Assembly (NCBI GenBank): GCA_037953745.1
Contig: JBAKBP010003154.1
Span: 1 to 64,000, forward strand
DNA length: 64,000 nt
Source of the DNA: Lithodes maja
Lineage: Eukaryota > Arthropoda > Malacostraca > Decapoda > Lithodidae
Direction: 5' to 3'
In this document: positions 1-10,530 of the stretch, in pieces
Layout: every line of letters starts with the position of its first letter
How positions within the stretch are numbered: position 1 is the stretch's first letter
The notes under the pieces: generated by a model
The model's input: the letters and a program-made list of their open reading frames with translations, nothing else
Databases searched by the model: none
Told to the model about the DNA's origin: nothing
Translations under genes and position numbers: made by a program

Positions 1-890
1 CTCCCGACCATCCCACTTCCCATTCGTTGATTTCTATAGTTTATTCTTGGTATATCAGTGAAGGAAGACGATGGCCGCTAGAGGGCCTGGTGTTGGAGAA
101 GCAAAACATGAGAAATCCACGCATATGGCAAGTCATATGATAACAGATATTAAGTTATTTTTTCTTTTTTATATTTTACAGAGTTTTTTTCTGTAGGGTA
201 CCCGATTCAAAATGACGATCCCTTAATGGAATTAGGCGTGCACTTATGATGAGTACTCCATGATACTTCCGCGCGGGCTATTTAAAATGCTGGCGCAGGA
301 TGTTTAATGGAGACTATTATTATTAACCCTTATTTAGCGGGCTAGGTGGTCTATTTGACCGTAGCGCCCAGCGGGGGGTTTTTACCCTAAATAGGGTTGT
401 TTACGTGATCATTTTCATGCCTAAATAAGACCCAGAGCGTAAAAAAGTATCTATCCCTGAAAGGGCATAAACAGAGCTTTCCAATGACACTCGAACCATC
501 CTTGTACGACCACTGGTTCTCTTGCAACGATCGTGCAACACAAGTGCAAAAAACCCTGAAATAAGGTAATTTCCTTACATAATTCCCTGTGTAGCGAGTG
601 AGAAAGGAGGGGGGAAAGTAGAATACAGTTCAGTATGTCCACAGTTGTCATGGGGACCGGTTATAGCGTTGCTACGCTCGTCCCACCGCTCAGCTCTCTC
701 TCTCAGCAACATTACGTGCTGAAAATGGCGCTCGACATAAGTTGTGAACCGCCACATAGTCCATATTTATTTCACACGACATAAGTTGCGCGCCGCCAAT
801 TAAGGGTTAATAGGCGAAGTCGTCAATGATTACAGGGCTCTACTAAATATTAGGTTTTCTCTACTTCCCTTCGGGAATCAAACCTATAAT
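1..890 (+). mobile_element. DIRS-like element, right terminal repeat remnant
   Basis: The segment resembles the right inverted terminal repeat of the complete DIRS element at 18685-19100. Both share the run CTCCCGACCATCCC then CCCATTCGTTGAT, the GTCAGTGAAGGAA block, the T-rich tract before GTAGGGTACCCGATTC/GTAGTGAGAACCCAATTC, and the terminus GTCAATGATTAC through ATTAGGTTTTC to CAAACCTATA. It is clearly diverged from that copy, so it is an older or different family member. It is interrupted at 323-810 by a TTAA-flanked element. The element interior would lie to the left of the window. Confidence 0.75.
323..810. mobile_element. TTAA-flanked piggyBac-type MITE in a DIRS terminal repeat
   Basis: TTAA stands at 323-326 and 807-810. 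The inner ends are CCCTTATTTAGCGGGC on the left and, in reverse complement, CCCTTAATTGGCGGCG on the right. This is a short imperfect terminal inverted repeat beginning CCCTT, as expected for the piggyBac superfamily. Removing the insert and one TTAA leaves sequence that lines up with the intact DIRS right terminal repeat around 19015-19040. No transposase ORF is present. Confidence 0.75.
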
Positions 891-2169
891 TTAGTATGAA
901 CGTATACAGAATAGCCTATATGAAACTATAACATGATACGCACATACACAGTGAACTAATAAAAATATATAAAAGTAATGATACAACGATATATGCTGTA
1001 ATACACTATAAACACAACTATACATACGAATATAAAAAAACAGGAGTCTGCAGAGAGCCGCTTGGCCCACACAAGGCAGATCCCTTTCAAACTGTTATCT
1101 AACTTATGTAAATATGAAGAAATAAATTTTTGTTTTTCTATGTGAGTGAGGGAGACAAAATGCGGAACTGCCTGTAGCAAGTGCCTTCCCCAGAGTTGAA
1201 AGAGTGACGGGGCCAAATTCAAGGGACGTTTGAGCCAAAATGCCTGGACAAACAGAGTTTGAAGCAATTTAACCTCTGAAGTGCGCACGGGGGTAATTGA
1301 AAACCTCCCCCTGTGCTGACGTATTTGAGGTGTTTCCGTCACTAAAATATTCATTGTACCATTAATAGCATTAATAATTATCCATATGCGCCTATTATGG
1401 GTTGATTATAAAGGTATTAACCTGAAACAACAATAAAACGAGTGAAAACAGCGTTTGGATGGTCAAAATCGGAGATATAGCCCGCGAGTTGTATAATGTA
1501 TGGGTGAGGCAAGCTACCTTCCCGCCAATTTTCCCCAAGGCCACTGCGACACAGTCGATCGATACTCTCTCTCTCTCTCTTGCACTCGATTGCCATCAGT
1601 GATGACAACACCCTGCTTGCAACTCGCTAATGTTAGCACGAAAATATACCTCAGAATTAGGGAATAATAGGGAAAATAGGTGATAACTGAGGGATAGGAG
1701 GAAAGTGGGGAAGGAGGGGAGGTAGAGGACTGAGATTTTGCATGGCCCAGGGGCCAAAAAAAAATAAAAAATAAAAAAAAAAAAAATAAAAAAAAATAAA
1801 ATTCGATGTCAAAAGTTGATTTTTAATTTTACTTACTCAGGAGAGTCTTCCCGCAGTCCGCCGGGGGAACTCTTAAGAGTCTTCCCGCAGCTCCCGGGTT
1901 AAGTCATAGGAAGAGGGAAAGACTGATTCTGGGAGAGAGTTCCAGAGCTCAGCAGTTGAATAGAAGAAAGTCTGAGAATAACGTTTCACTCTAGGGTTGG
2001 AGAGTTGCACAGAGTAGGGTTGGGATTGTGTTGCAAGACGGGTACTACCGTATATGTACCCTATGTAGAAGAGGTGGTATACACTGGGAAAGCTCTGAGG
2101 AACATTGATTATTATACAGTAGTAGCGATATAAAAGTGACAGAGATGCAACATTGCAGCGAAGAGAGAG
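891..2169 (-). pseudogene. LINE (Jockey-like) C-terminus and 3' region
   Basis: The minus strand encodes the end of a LINE ORF2. The recognisable part is the stretch ending in AELWNSLPESVFPSSYDL (about 1903-1990), a typical post-RT C-terminal motif of Jockey/CR1-group elements. It continues left of the TTAA insertion at 1269-1902 in the same frame (KLLQTLFVQAFWLK). The upstream part of the same ORF lies at 25004-27677, on the other side of the gypsy insertion. The 3' end is near 891-960 and is AT-rich. The assignment to the same element as 25004-27677 rests on the AGAG repeat at both gypsy edges and on the logical order of the domains. Confidence 0.7.
1269..1902 (+). mobile_element. TTAA MITE family B, copy 1
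   Basis: TTAA at 1269-1272 and 1899-1902. The left end reads CCTCTGAAGTGCGCACGG and the right end CCGCAGCTCCCGGG. The body contains a CT microsatellite, an A-rich tract near 1755-1800 and a doubled AGAGTCTTCCCGCAG just inside the right end. Nearly the same sequence recurs at 15137-15772 (same orientation) and 30875-31500 (inverted), with a diverged relative at 46348-46945. It is non-coding; the short ORFs in it are incidental. Confidence 0.8.
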
Positions 2170-2690
2170 TGTTACGACCGGCACTACGAAATAAACAAGG
2201 GCACTTAATAATGGACTAGATGATAGGCTATATCTGCAACAACGGTACGCTAATTCCAAACCCTCGAACTATTATGCCAGTGAACAAAACACTTAAACCC
2301 TCCAGAGTTAATCTACTGGATAACGGGGTATCAATTAACTGGGGTTTAGTGCACTTCTACAAAGGCTTTCCGGTGACGGCAAAGCCTACTCACAACAGGA
2401 GTACTTTACGTTAATAAAATGCTCTTAAGTAATAACAATGCTTAAATAAACTATAACAAGATTTAATAAAGGAGTATATGCTTACGTTAACTTTAGTGTG
2501 AGTCTGTACTCAACACTAAACTCTTCAATGCTCTATGAAAACACTGGAAGTCTAGTCCTACAGCGAAACAGATATGGAATCTTCTGAAACGTCTGATGCT
2601 CTAAGATGCTCGTCAAATATAGAACAGAAATAATGCAGGGGCAGGACACCAAAGCGTGTATCTTAAATACACCAACAAGTAGGATACATA

Positions 2691-5363
2691 AGTAAACTTC
2701 CGTTAATCCGAAGGGCAGCGGACCGGCCCTCGTTCGGATTAGTGTTTTTTCGGATTATCGGACGTTACCCCCCCCCCCACCCGACTTTTTTTTGAAGACC
2801 CAAACCAAGACACAAAACGCATGATAATAATGATAATAATGACTAATCATGACTTTAACTCACCTTATATGAAGAGAAGAGATGTGTAGCATTGAAGATA
2901 AGCCCCCAGCACCAGCCCCAACCCAGCCCCCAACCAGCCACTAGCCCCCTAGCCCCATATTAGTAACTTATAATCACTGCTCTTCACTGTAAGTGTACTT
3001 TAATGTAAAATGAACTTAAAAAGACTTATTTTTTTTTGTATTTTGCTGGTTTTATATTTTTTTGGGGGTCCTTAAATCTACTACACTTCACTGATTATTA
3101 CTCCACAGCCATATCCTCCAAGCCTTCAATATCTGAAGGGGGAGCTAGGGCTAGGGCTACCTCAGGAGTGGCTAGGCTGGCAGGAGCTACCACAGGGGGC
3201 GGCTGGGGCTACCACAGGGGCGGCTGGGGCTACCTCAGGAGTGGCCTTCACAGGGGATGCTAGGTCCTCCCAGCCTTCAAAATCAGCAGGAGGCATAGGT
3301 TCTGGTGTGGTAAGAGGTTCAGGTGAGCTGGTACGCGAGTCGTCTGTGAGAGGCATTGTTGCAGGTCTAGGGTTGTCTGGTTCATCTGATCGGCGGCCCC
3401 GTTGGTGCATGTTTTTCATCAGGTCCCTGATGTCTGCCTGCTTGACTGCCCTGCCCCTTTTCGCATAGAACTCATTACGGAGGATGTGGAAATCGATTGT
3501 TTCACTTGCATTATATTGGCTAGACTGTTCCACAAATTTTACCATACCATCGAAATAGGTAGCAGCTTCCTTCCAGGTTACTTTGCCATCGTCATTTGCC
3601 TCTTCCTCTTCCTCAGACGAGTGCTCCTCAACATATTCTGGCTCCACAACACTCCGGATAATTTCTGCATCTGTCACCTCTTCCTCGCCCTGCAGGTCAC
3701 CATCCACATCAACCCACTCCTCAATATCCTCTTCAGTCATCCTCTTGGGGGTCGTTGACCGGCACGGTATCCATCAGGCCTCGGATTTCGTTGATTGCCT
3801 CCCTGCGACGCCCAAGAAAGCCTTCGAAATCGTGCTCATCTTCTTCAACTTCTTCAGGGTCATCAACCTGGGCATACAGCTTGTTCCAACATTTCTTGAG
3901 GGTTACCTCCGAAACATCCTTCCAGGCTAGGGCAGCATCATATATGGCATCCTTGATGGAAAAACTTGACTGGAAAGTTTTTACTGATGCATCAGAGTTA
4001 ATCAGCTTGCGGGCAAATGAGGACTTGTAGCTCTGCTTAAACTTTTGGCACACACCCTGGTCCATTGGTTGTATCAGACTAGTCACATTAGGGGGCAAGT
4101 AGGTGACAAAGATGTTTCCAGACACTAGTTCGTGGGCAGGGGGATGTGCTCTGCAGTTATCCAGGAATAGGACAGCCTTGGTGTCCTCAGAAAGGCCAAT
4201 CGACTTGAAGTAGGCCTTGACTTCGGGAACAAAGTGCTTAAAGAACCAATCATGGAATACTTGGGCAGTCATCCATGCATTGCTCTGTGCATCATAGATC
4301 ACTGGCAACTTCCCTCGCATGTTCTTGAAAGGCACAGGGATTCTTAGCATTGCCGATAACAAACAAACGATTGCGACATTTACCGGAAGCATTCCCACTC
4401 AGCAGGATTGTGAGACGTTCTTTATTCATTTTGAATCCGGGCGCAGCCTTCTCTCCTCTACCAGCTAATGTCCTTGTTGGCAAACAGCGCCAATATAGCC
4501 TTGTCTCGTCTGCGTTAAAGATTTGGTCTGGGGTCAGCTGGTGGTCATGAACAATGGTAGCAAAAATGTGTGCAAACCGATCGGCGGCCTCTTTGTCGGC
4601 AGAATTCTTTTCTCCGGCGACATCTAGGACCCTAATTCCATGCCTAATTTTAAAGTTTCTCAACCAGCCATCGGAGAATTTTATATCGTCTTCCATATTC
4701 ATATCACACAGGAATTGCTTGGCCTTTTCAATTATCATAAGCCCTGAGATAGGCTTGCCCTCAGCCCGCTTGGACGTAAACCACTTATGCACTGCCTCGT
4801 CAAGTTTTTCATGTTTTGGTTTTTTCATTGTCTTTCTCACATCACCCGTGTAACTTGACTTTCCAAAGGCAACAAACTTCGATAAGTTAGCCTTTGCCTT
4901 CACTATGTTTGAAACTGTGGAGGCACCGATATTAAAAGTTTCCATAACTTTACGCCGATCACTGCCTTTCTCTACCATCGCTATCACTAGCAATTTATCA
5001 GCTATGGACAGAGTTACGTGCTTCCTCTTATGTTTGTTCTTGTCATTCCTCCCTCGTGCACCTGAACTTGCTGTGGGACCCATCACTAAGTCACTATATC
5101 ACAGGATAAACACGGGATAAACAACGTTTCAGGTAGACCGACAACGGCAGACAGTTTACCCCGGCCTGGCCGCTAGAGGGACGATATTTTGAATTATCGC
5201 GCGGCCGGGAAATTCAAAAATGCGAACTATTGGGTGAATTCGGATTTGGCCTCAAATTCAAAAATTCGGACTATTGGGTGAATTCGGATTTGGCCTCAAA
5301 TTGAAAAATTCGGACTATTGGGAGATTCGAATTATCAGTCGTCGGATTAACGGAAGTTTACTG
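2691..5363 (-). mobile_element. Tigger/pogo-type DNA transposon
   Basis: The terminal inverted repeats are AGTAAACTTCCGTTAATCCG at 2691 and its complement ending CGGAAGTTTACTG at 5363. The outermost C seems lost on the left. TA dinucleotides flank both sides (2689-2690, 5364-5365), the target duplication of Tc1/mariner/pogo elements. The intact LTR at about 23720 shows the empty site. Inside the right end (5230-5325) there is a direct repeat built on GAATTCGGATTTGGCC and ATTCGGACTATTGGG. The transposase is on the minus strand. Confidence 0.88.
3162..5086 (-). pseudogene. Tigger-like transposase, frameshifted
   Basis: Three overlapping minus-strand reading frames cover one transposase. The first (5086-4292) has a CENP-B/psq helix-turn-helix (SIADKLLVIAMVEKGSDRRK, then STVSNIVKAK), a second Tc5-type DNA-binding segment ending SDGWLRNFKIRHGI, and the start of the catalytic core with NADET. 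The second (to 3733) carries FLDNCRAHP and PPNVTSLIQPMDQGV, the conserved pogo/Tigger catalytic region, with a later aspartate in IKDAIYDAALAW. The third (3740-3162) is an acidic C-terminal tail. Frameshifts near 4350 and 3735 break it. It resembles the Jerky/Tigger group. It would bind the element ends and cut at TA, but this copy cannot make a full protein. Confidence 0.85.
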
Positions 5364-5616
5364 TATATAACAAGGGAGTGCAACAACTCTGTGACAGCAC
5401 TAATAATAGCCACTCAAAACAGTACTTCCTTAGCCAAAGTAACAGCCATACTGGGTTGTGCACCAAGTATCAACCTAGGCTAAAATAATATGTGAATAAT
5501 TCCTAAAGCATACACAGTTAAAGTTAATAAACACAATGCTGTCTTTATTACCAATAAAGTCTAGCAGCGGCATAAAAGGTACAAGGAGGCTAGGCAGAGC
5601 GCAAGCATGCTCGTAG

Positions 5617-7128
5617 CTCGTAGAGAGGCGAACATAACAGCTATATTTAAGAAGGGAAAGAGAAATGACCCAGGGAATTATAGACCAGTCAGTTTGACAA
5701 GTGTTGTGTGTAAACTAATGGAAACGGTAATTAGAGAAGGAATAATGGATCATATGAAGTCAAACCAACTTTTCAGTGGGAGACAGTTCGGATTCTTGCC
5801 GGGGAGGTCGACGGTACTACAGCTAATTAAGGTGGTAGATGATTGGATGCAAATTCTAGAAGATGGTGATGTAATAGACGTGGTATATTGCGATTTTATG
5901 AAGGCCTTCGATAAGGTCCCACATAAAAGGTTAATAGAGAAAGTTAGAAGCTATAATATAGGGGAGAAATGTGTGAAATGGATAGAAGCCTTCCTGAAAG
6001 ATCGGAGACAGAGGGTACTGGTGAATGGAATAGGCTCGGGGTGGAGGGAAATTACAAGTGGGGTACCTCAGGGATCTGTGTTGGGACCACTGCTGTTCGT
6101 TATATTTATCAACGACTTGCCTGAAGTTATAACTAATGGAAGTGAGGTATACCTGTATGCGGATGACACTAAACTGTATAGAAGAGTGAGGAGTAAGGAA
6201 GATATGGGTTTGCTTCAAGGAGATGTGGAGGGCATGAAGGGATGGTCTGAGCATTGGTTAATGCCCTTTCATCCAAAAAAATGCAAGTGCATGCGGATTG
6301 GGACCAGCAAGATAGACAAGGTAGGATACAGTATGTATGAAGCGATGGAGGAAGTGAGTGCAGAAAAGGATATAGGAGTAGTGATAGACAATAAGTTAAA
6401 TTTCTCAGAACATTTAGCGGAAAAGATAAACAAAGCCAATAGAATTGTAGGGCTGATAAGGAGGACATTTGTGTCACTTGACGAAGAAATCTTCAGGAAT
6501 CTATATACAGCGCTGGTTAGGCCGCACCTGGAATATGCAAACCAGGTGTGGGCTCCATATATGGTAAAGGATATAGAAGCAGTGGAGAAAGTGCAGAGGA
6601 GAGCTAGCAAGCTGGTACCAACGTTGAAGAAGGCGGGCTATGAGCAGAGGTTGAGGACACTGGGGCTTCCGACACTGGCATATAGGAGAAAGAGAGGGGA
6701 TATGATAGAGACTTTTAAGATAGTGTCAGGAAAGTACGATGAGGATGTGTGTGAAGGTATCTTCTTGATGCGGGAGGGAACAAGAACGAGAGGACACTCT
6801 AAGAAAATTTACAAAGAAAGAAATAGGCTTGAGAAGGCAAAGAACTCATTTTGTGATAGAGTGGTAAATGAGTAGAACGCACTGCCCCAGTATGTAGTCG
6901 ATTCCGAATCAATAAGGGAGTTTGAAAGTAATCTTGATAAAGCATGGGGAAGACAAGATTTGAAGTTTGATTATAAAACAAAAATACAGAATAGTAAAAA
7001 TGTTGCGTCTGCTACCGCCGCCGCCAACACCGTGAACGACCGCAGCAGTGCAAGTACTGGTACTGAGCTGGATACACAGGCATAGTTTGCCTTTTTCCAG
7101 AGGATCTACTGTAAGAAACTGTAAGTAG
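5617..7128 (+). mobile_element. 5'-truncated CR1/Rex1-like LINE in the gypsy LTR
   Basis: Compared with the empty LTR at about 23976, extra sequence lies between two copies of GTAG (5613-5616 and 7125-7128). It holds a plus-strand RT ORF and ends with a short 3' repeat, two ACTGTAAG-like units (CTGTAAGAAACTGTAAG), which is how CR1-group elements often end. The endonuclease and ORF1 are missing because the copy is 5' truncated. Confidence 0.8.
5619..7085 (+). pseudogene. LINE reverse transcriptase fragment
   Basis: The frame shows RT blocks in order: NYRPVSLTS, GRQFGFLPGRST, YCDFMKAFDKVPH, TSGVPQGSVLGPLLF, and the catalytic YLYADDTKLY (about 6150-6180). The C-terminal region ends with NALPQYV and FESNLDKAW. 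An in-frame TAG at 6873-6875 stands where related proteins have tryptophan before NALP, and the frame then stays open to TAG at about 7085. The first residues of the open frame come from LTR sequence. It is probably a dead, fairly young copy, since only one stop interrupts it. Confidence 0.85.
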
Positions 7129-8135
7129 CCTACTGTCTCCCCTTGAACAGATTTCCCTTATGTTACGTTAAGTGACTAGGAGGCTCTCTTGGTAAGTCCA
7201 GATCTCAAGTATCTGGTCTTACCCTGGCGCTCCACAAAGGTCAACAAAATGAGGTAGCGAGCATACAAGTAAGTGTAGGCAAAAGCCCTTCGCTTGTATA
7301 CTGCTACACTCGCAAAGGAAAATTATGCACAAGGGTTACAGGCACCTAGCTCCGTCGAAGTCGTACAGGCTCTGACTTACCATGTACATAACTCAGACAA
7401 CGACTAAAGATACCCTCCACTGTCTAGCATTAAATAGTAACAAAGAACAACTCAATAATTAGAAGCACCCAATGATAATATGACTCAATGTGACTATGAC
7501 TAATAATCCCTAAAGCTAGTGCAAAACATATATGTGAGAACTGGTGCTGGTAATACGACTGGCCGACTATGGAAGTCGTATGCAGAACCAGAAGGGATAA
7601 ATAATTGAATAAAGATGAGAAGTAATGGAAAAGAAGAAGTTCAGAGAGAGAAACAGTAGTACAGGGGGTTAGATTGGGGACAGATTGCAAGGGACGTCTA
7701 GGGCCAAGCTCTAAGGAGACACGCGGGCAGGAGCCCCCCAGCACCAGCACTAGGACAGCGGCACCCAATCACAGACCACTACATCATGAAGAGCAAGCAT
7801 CCTATGACGTAGCTAGGCCCGCCGGCCAAACAAGAGCGTGGGAAACCCCGCCCGAGCGAGGAAGGCACACGTACATACACACGCACATAATACAACCTCG
7901 CTGCCTCCCTCGCTCTCTCTCTCCTTAACTTCACACTGCATATCTTATACTCTATCACTGATATAAAATACTTCCAAGTGTCACAGACAAGAATAAAGAC
8001 CACCACTGATCTGGCTGTGACTACATGAATACTAAGAAAGAAAGAACATCGTTCTACGATTATTATAGCCCATTTCACTGCCCTGGCGAGCGCTAGCGAG
8101 TACGAGCACATTCTGGCAAGCTGGCCAGCGTAACA

Positions 8136-8311
8136 CCCCGCCCAAGATGTGGGACGTTTTAACCTCAGGTAAACGCCACATCTGACCAGACAGAATGCTC
8201 ATAAACCCCGCCTCACCCAGCTACTCCCCCAAGTAGTGAAAACAAGGCACAATCACAACATAATACACTTCATTACATAAAAAAAATCTACACAACACTT
8301 CCCCAAAAGAA
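8136..8311 (-). other. gypsy 3' untranslated end
   Basis: Sequence between the 3' LTR and the DIRS insertion. On the minus strand the bases directly upstream of the LTR read CTTGGGCGGGG, a weak purine-rich tract in the place of a polypurine primer. No coding potential is visible and no integrase homology remains. Confidence 0.5.
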
Positions 8312-8622
8312 TAATTTATTAGTGGCCCCTCCATCATTGACGAACATGCCTATTACATAACGCATCCTCTTCAAACACTAATCCGCCGTAGTTTGAATCT
8401 ACCGCGCAGAGCATTTAAAATCTGAGGAGCCTTCATCATGAGCGCATGCGACCTCACTCATGGCTTCAGTCATTATGAATTGGGTTCTCACTACGAAAAA
8501 ACTTCGTAAAAAATAAAAACAAAAAGAAAATAAGAATAACTATCCAATAAGCTTTCCATCATATCGTGGATGTACTTGTGTGGATCTTTGACCAGACGCT
8601 GATTCAGGCGTCATTCTTCCTT
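8312..8622 (+). repeat. DIRS left inverted terminal repeat
   Basis: Complementary to 18743-19030 with few mismatches. Shared landmarks are CATCCTCTTCAAACACTAAT, GAGGAGCCTTCATCATGAGC, the ACGAAAAAACTTCGT hairpin and GTGTGGATCTTTGA. The outer 40 bases (TTATTAGTGGCCCCTCCATC region) differ from the right terminal repeat but are matched in complement by the internal complementary region. Confidence 0.88.
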
Positions 8623-9213
8623 CTCTGCTCTGCGCTCAGCCGGCCCGGACGTGTCTCCCCACGCTCCGCTGGTTCCGCATTTGCTGCGTCCCTAGTGAGT
8701 TTTTTCTCATTTGTTTACTCCGGGATGTATCGAGTAAGGTTAGGATATGCATAGCAGGAGTGTCCTGGGCTGGTTGCCCGCAGTGCAGTGTATTTTGGGT
8801 CGTGTGTTTGGGGCATCTATTTCGGATGTACCCTCGTGGTCCTGTTGTGGACAGGTGAATTTTTTCACAGCTGAGTTAGCTTGTGATGCAGGCGGCTTTC
8901 ATTACGCGATTATTTCTGCTGCCTTTTATCTTTCTGATGAGGTAGCGTTGCTTTGCTGACATTCCCAGCGTATTTTTCTTCACTTAGTGAAGTTTTTTCT
9001 GGGTCCCGAGTCGGTCTTCCCTTGGTCGGAAGTATTTACTACAGTGGTGTGCTGGCGGTGGTTCCTGTTGTTATATTTCCAGTGTTTTTGTTTATATTTC
9101 AACATTTCTTGTGCCGTCTGCTTAGGCCTAGCCAGCCGCTCGTAGCTTTGACACATGTACAAGTGTTATTGATTTATTTTATAAATATGTCCTACTGTGT
9201 CATGTGTATCCGG

Positions 9214-9335
9214 GTTTAGTTGTGTATTGGCTAATTCCACGGACTATGTTTGTTTCCTGGATTAGTTGTGTATTGGCTAATTCCACGGATTATATTTGTG
9301 GTCCCTAGGTTAGTCGTGCTTTGGCTATCTCTCGG
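9214..9335 (+). repeat. short diverged direct repeats in DIRS leader
   Basis: TTAGTTGTGTATTGGCTAAT begins at 9216 and again at 9262, each followed by TCCACGGA. A third, weaker copy (TTAGTCGTGCTTTGGCTA) begins at 9310. Spacing is about 46-48 bp. Confidence 0.65.
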
Positions 9336-9724
9336 GTCCTATGTGCGTTCAGATGGTGTCTGAACGGGGTGGGTTACTTTCCGGCGGGGTTTTCTCGGTT
9401 ACACCATGAAAACTCCGGCCGTGAGCCGTGTTTGGCCATGCGTGGTTTCAAAACAGGCTGGTGTCCCCGGCGAGTTGGTGTCTGTGGCTCTCCAGGACTG
9501 CGTCTCTGTGTTGGTGCCTGTTTCAGGCTCCCTTTGATTCCCGGCGGATTGGCTGTACCCATCTAACTTTGTTCATGCGGACATATGTTATGTAGTTTTT
9601 CTACCCGGTTTTACAAACCAAAGGAAAAACCCTAGCTGTTGTTGTGGGCTTTCCTCCCCGGCGATCTTTTACAAAGAAGTGGGGATAGGAACTTATGGGG
9701 TTAATGTTTAAGACATCAGATCTC

Positions 9725-10010
9725 ACCCGGCGGGTGTACCTTGGTAAGGTGGGATGAACGAATTGGTAATTCAGTTTAGTTAACCGGTCCATTTTTAGTG
9801 ATACTATATGTATCGCCGCCCACACTCATACGGCGATCGAAGGCTCAATTAGGGTTAACGTATTTTTTCATAAGTTGGCCACACCCGGCGGGTGCTCCTG
9901 GGAGGGGGAAAGACGGAATTTACAATTCAAGCTAGTTACCCAATTAATTGAGAGATACGGCTATGTATCACCGCCTTCAACATACGGCGATCTATGTGAC
10001 AATTCATTAG
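9725..10010 (+). repeat. two diverged leader repeats with CGGCGAT hairpins
   Basis: Two units of roughly 150 bp share the order CACCCGGCGGGTG, then an AATTCA/TAGTTA segment, then ATGTATCGCCGCC or ATGTATCACCGCC, a short A/C-rich loop, and CATACGGCGATC. In each unit the CCGCC and GGCGAT parts can pair as a stem-loop, better in the first unit (ATCGCCG with CGGCGAT). The function is unknown; a leader RNA structure is possible. Confidence 0.5.
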
Positions 10011-10530
10011 AAGTCAGGTCTCGTATCAGCCTACCCTGTGTTAATCTGCTGGATAATTCAGGGGCCGGCGTCTTTGTGGGGGGTTGTTTTTCAAAATTGA
10101 ATCTTGTAACAGTCACCGCCAGAAAGACTTTATAAACGCCATACTGGTTTTTTATATTATGTCAGAGGGTATTCTAACTTTCTTAAGACATGTCTAGATA
10201 TACGGAAATCTTTATAGAACCCCGCCGTGTAACGAGCTGTAATCATTGTGTAATTACGTCTCGTTATCCGGCGGGTTATGAACACTTGTATGCGATCATT
10301 TTGGGTTAACCTTATGAGCATTAATTCCTGGAAATTTTCCTTTTTTCCAGGGCTGGGCCCCGGCGGACCAATACAGAACCTGCAGTAAGTTCCCACCAGT
10401 CTCTGTCATGGCTACCTTTGCCCCAGTTTTTGCTTTATGCATTAATTCAACCTGAGCCGGGATCCCTCTTTTTGCGCACACTCTTTGTATCAAGTGTGTT
10501 AAATGTCTAGACCGTTCAAGGGGTCTGTGG

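Larger units (their letters stand above)
2170..8135 (-). repeat. gypsy 3' LTR, interrupted twice
   Basis: After subtracting the insertions at 2691-5363 and 5617-7128, this matches the 1794-bp LTR at 23210-25003 nearly base for base. Examples are the TTAATAAAATGCTCTTAAG run near 2413, the CTCGTAG/CCTACTGTCTCC junction, and the ACACGCACATAATACAAC run near 7880. Local differences include a short variant near 7700 where the other copy has extra bases (CACACCATG). Because the element is on the minus strand, this downstream copy is the 3' LTR. Confidence 0.88.
8623..10530 (+). other. DIRS 5' leader, probably untranslated
   Basis: Between the left terminal repeat and the gag-like ORF I see only short open frames and no convincing protein. 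It holds two sets of diverged direct repeats (9214-9335 and 9725-10010) and many CCGGCGG/CGGCGAT motifs. It is probably leader and promoter sequence, but no specific promoter could be located. Confidence 0.5.
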
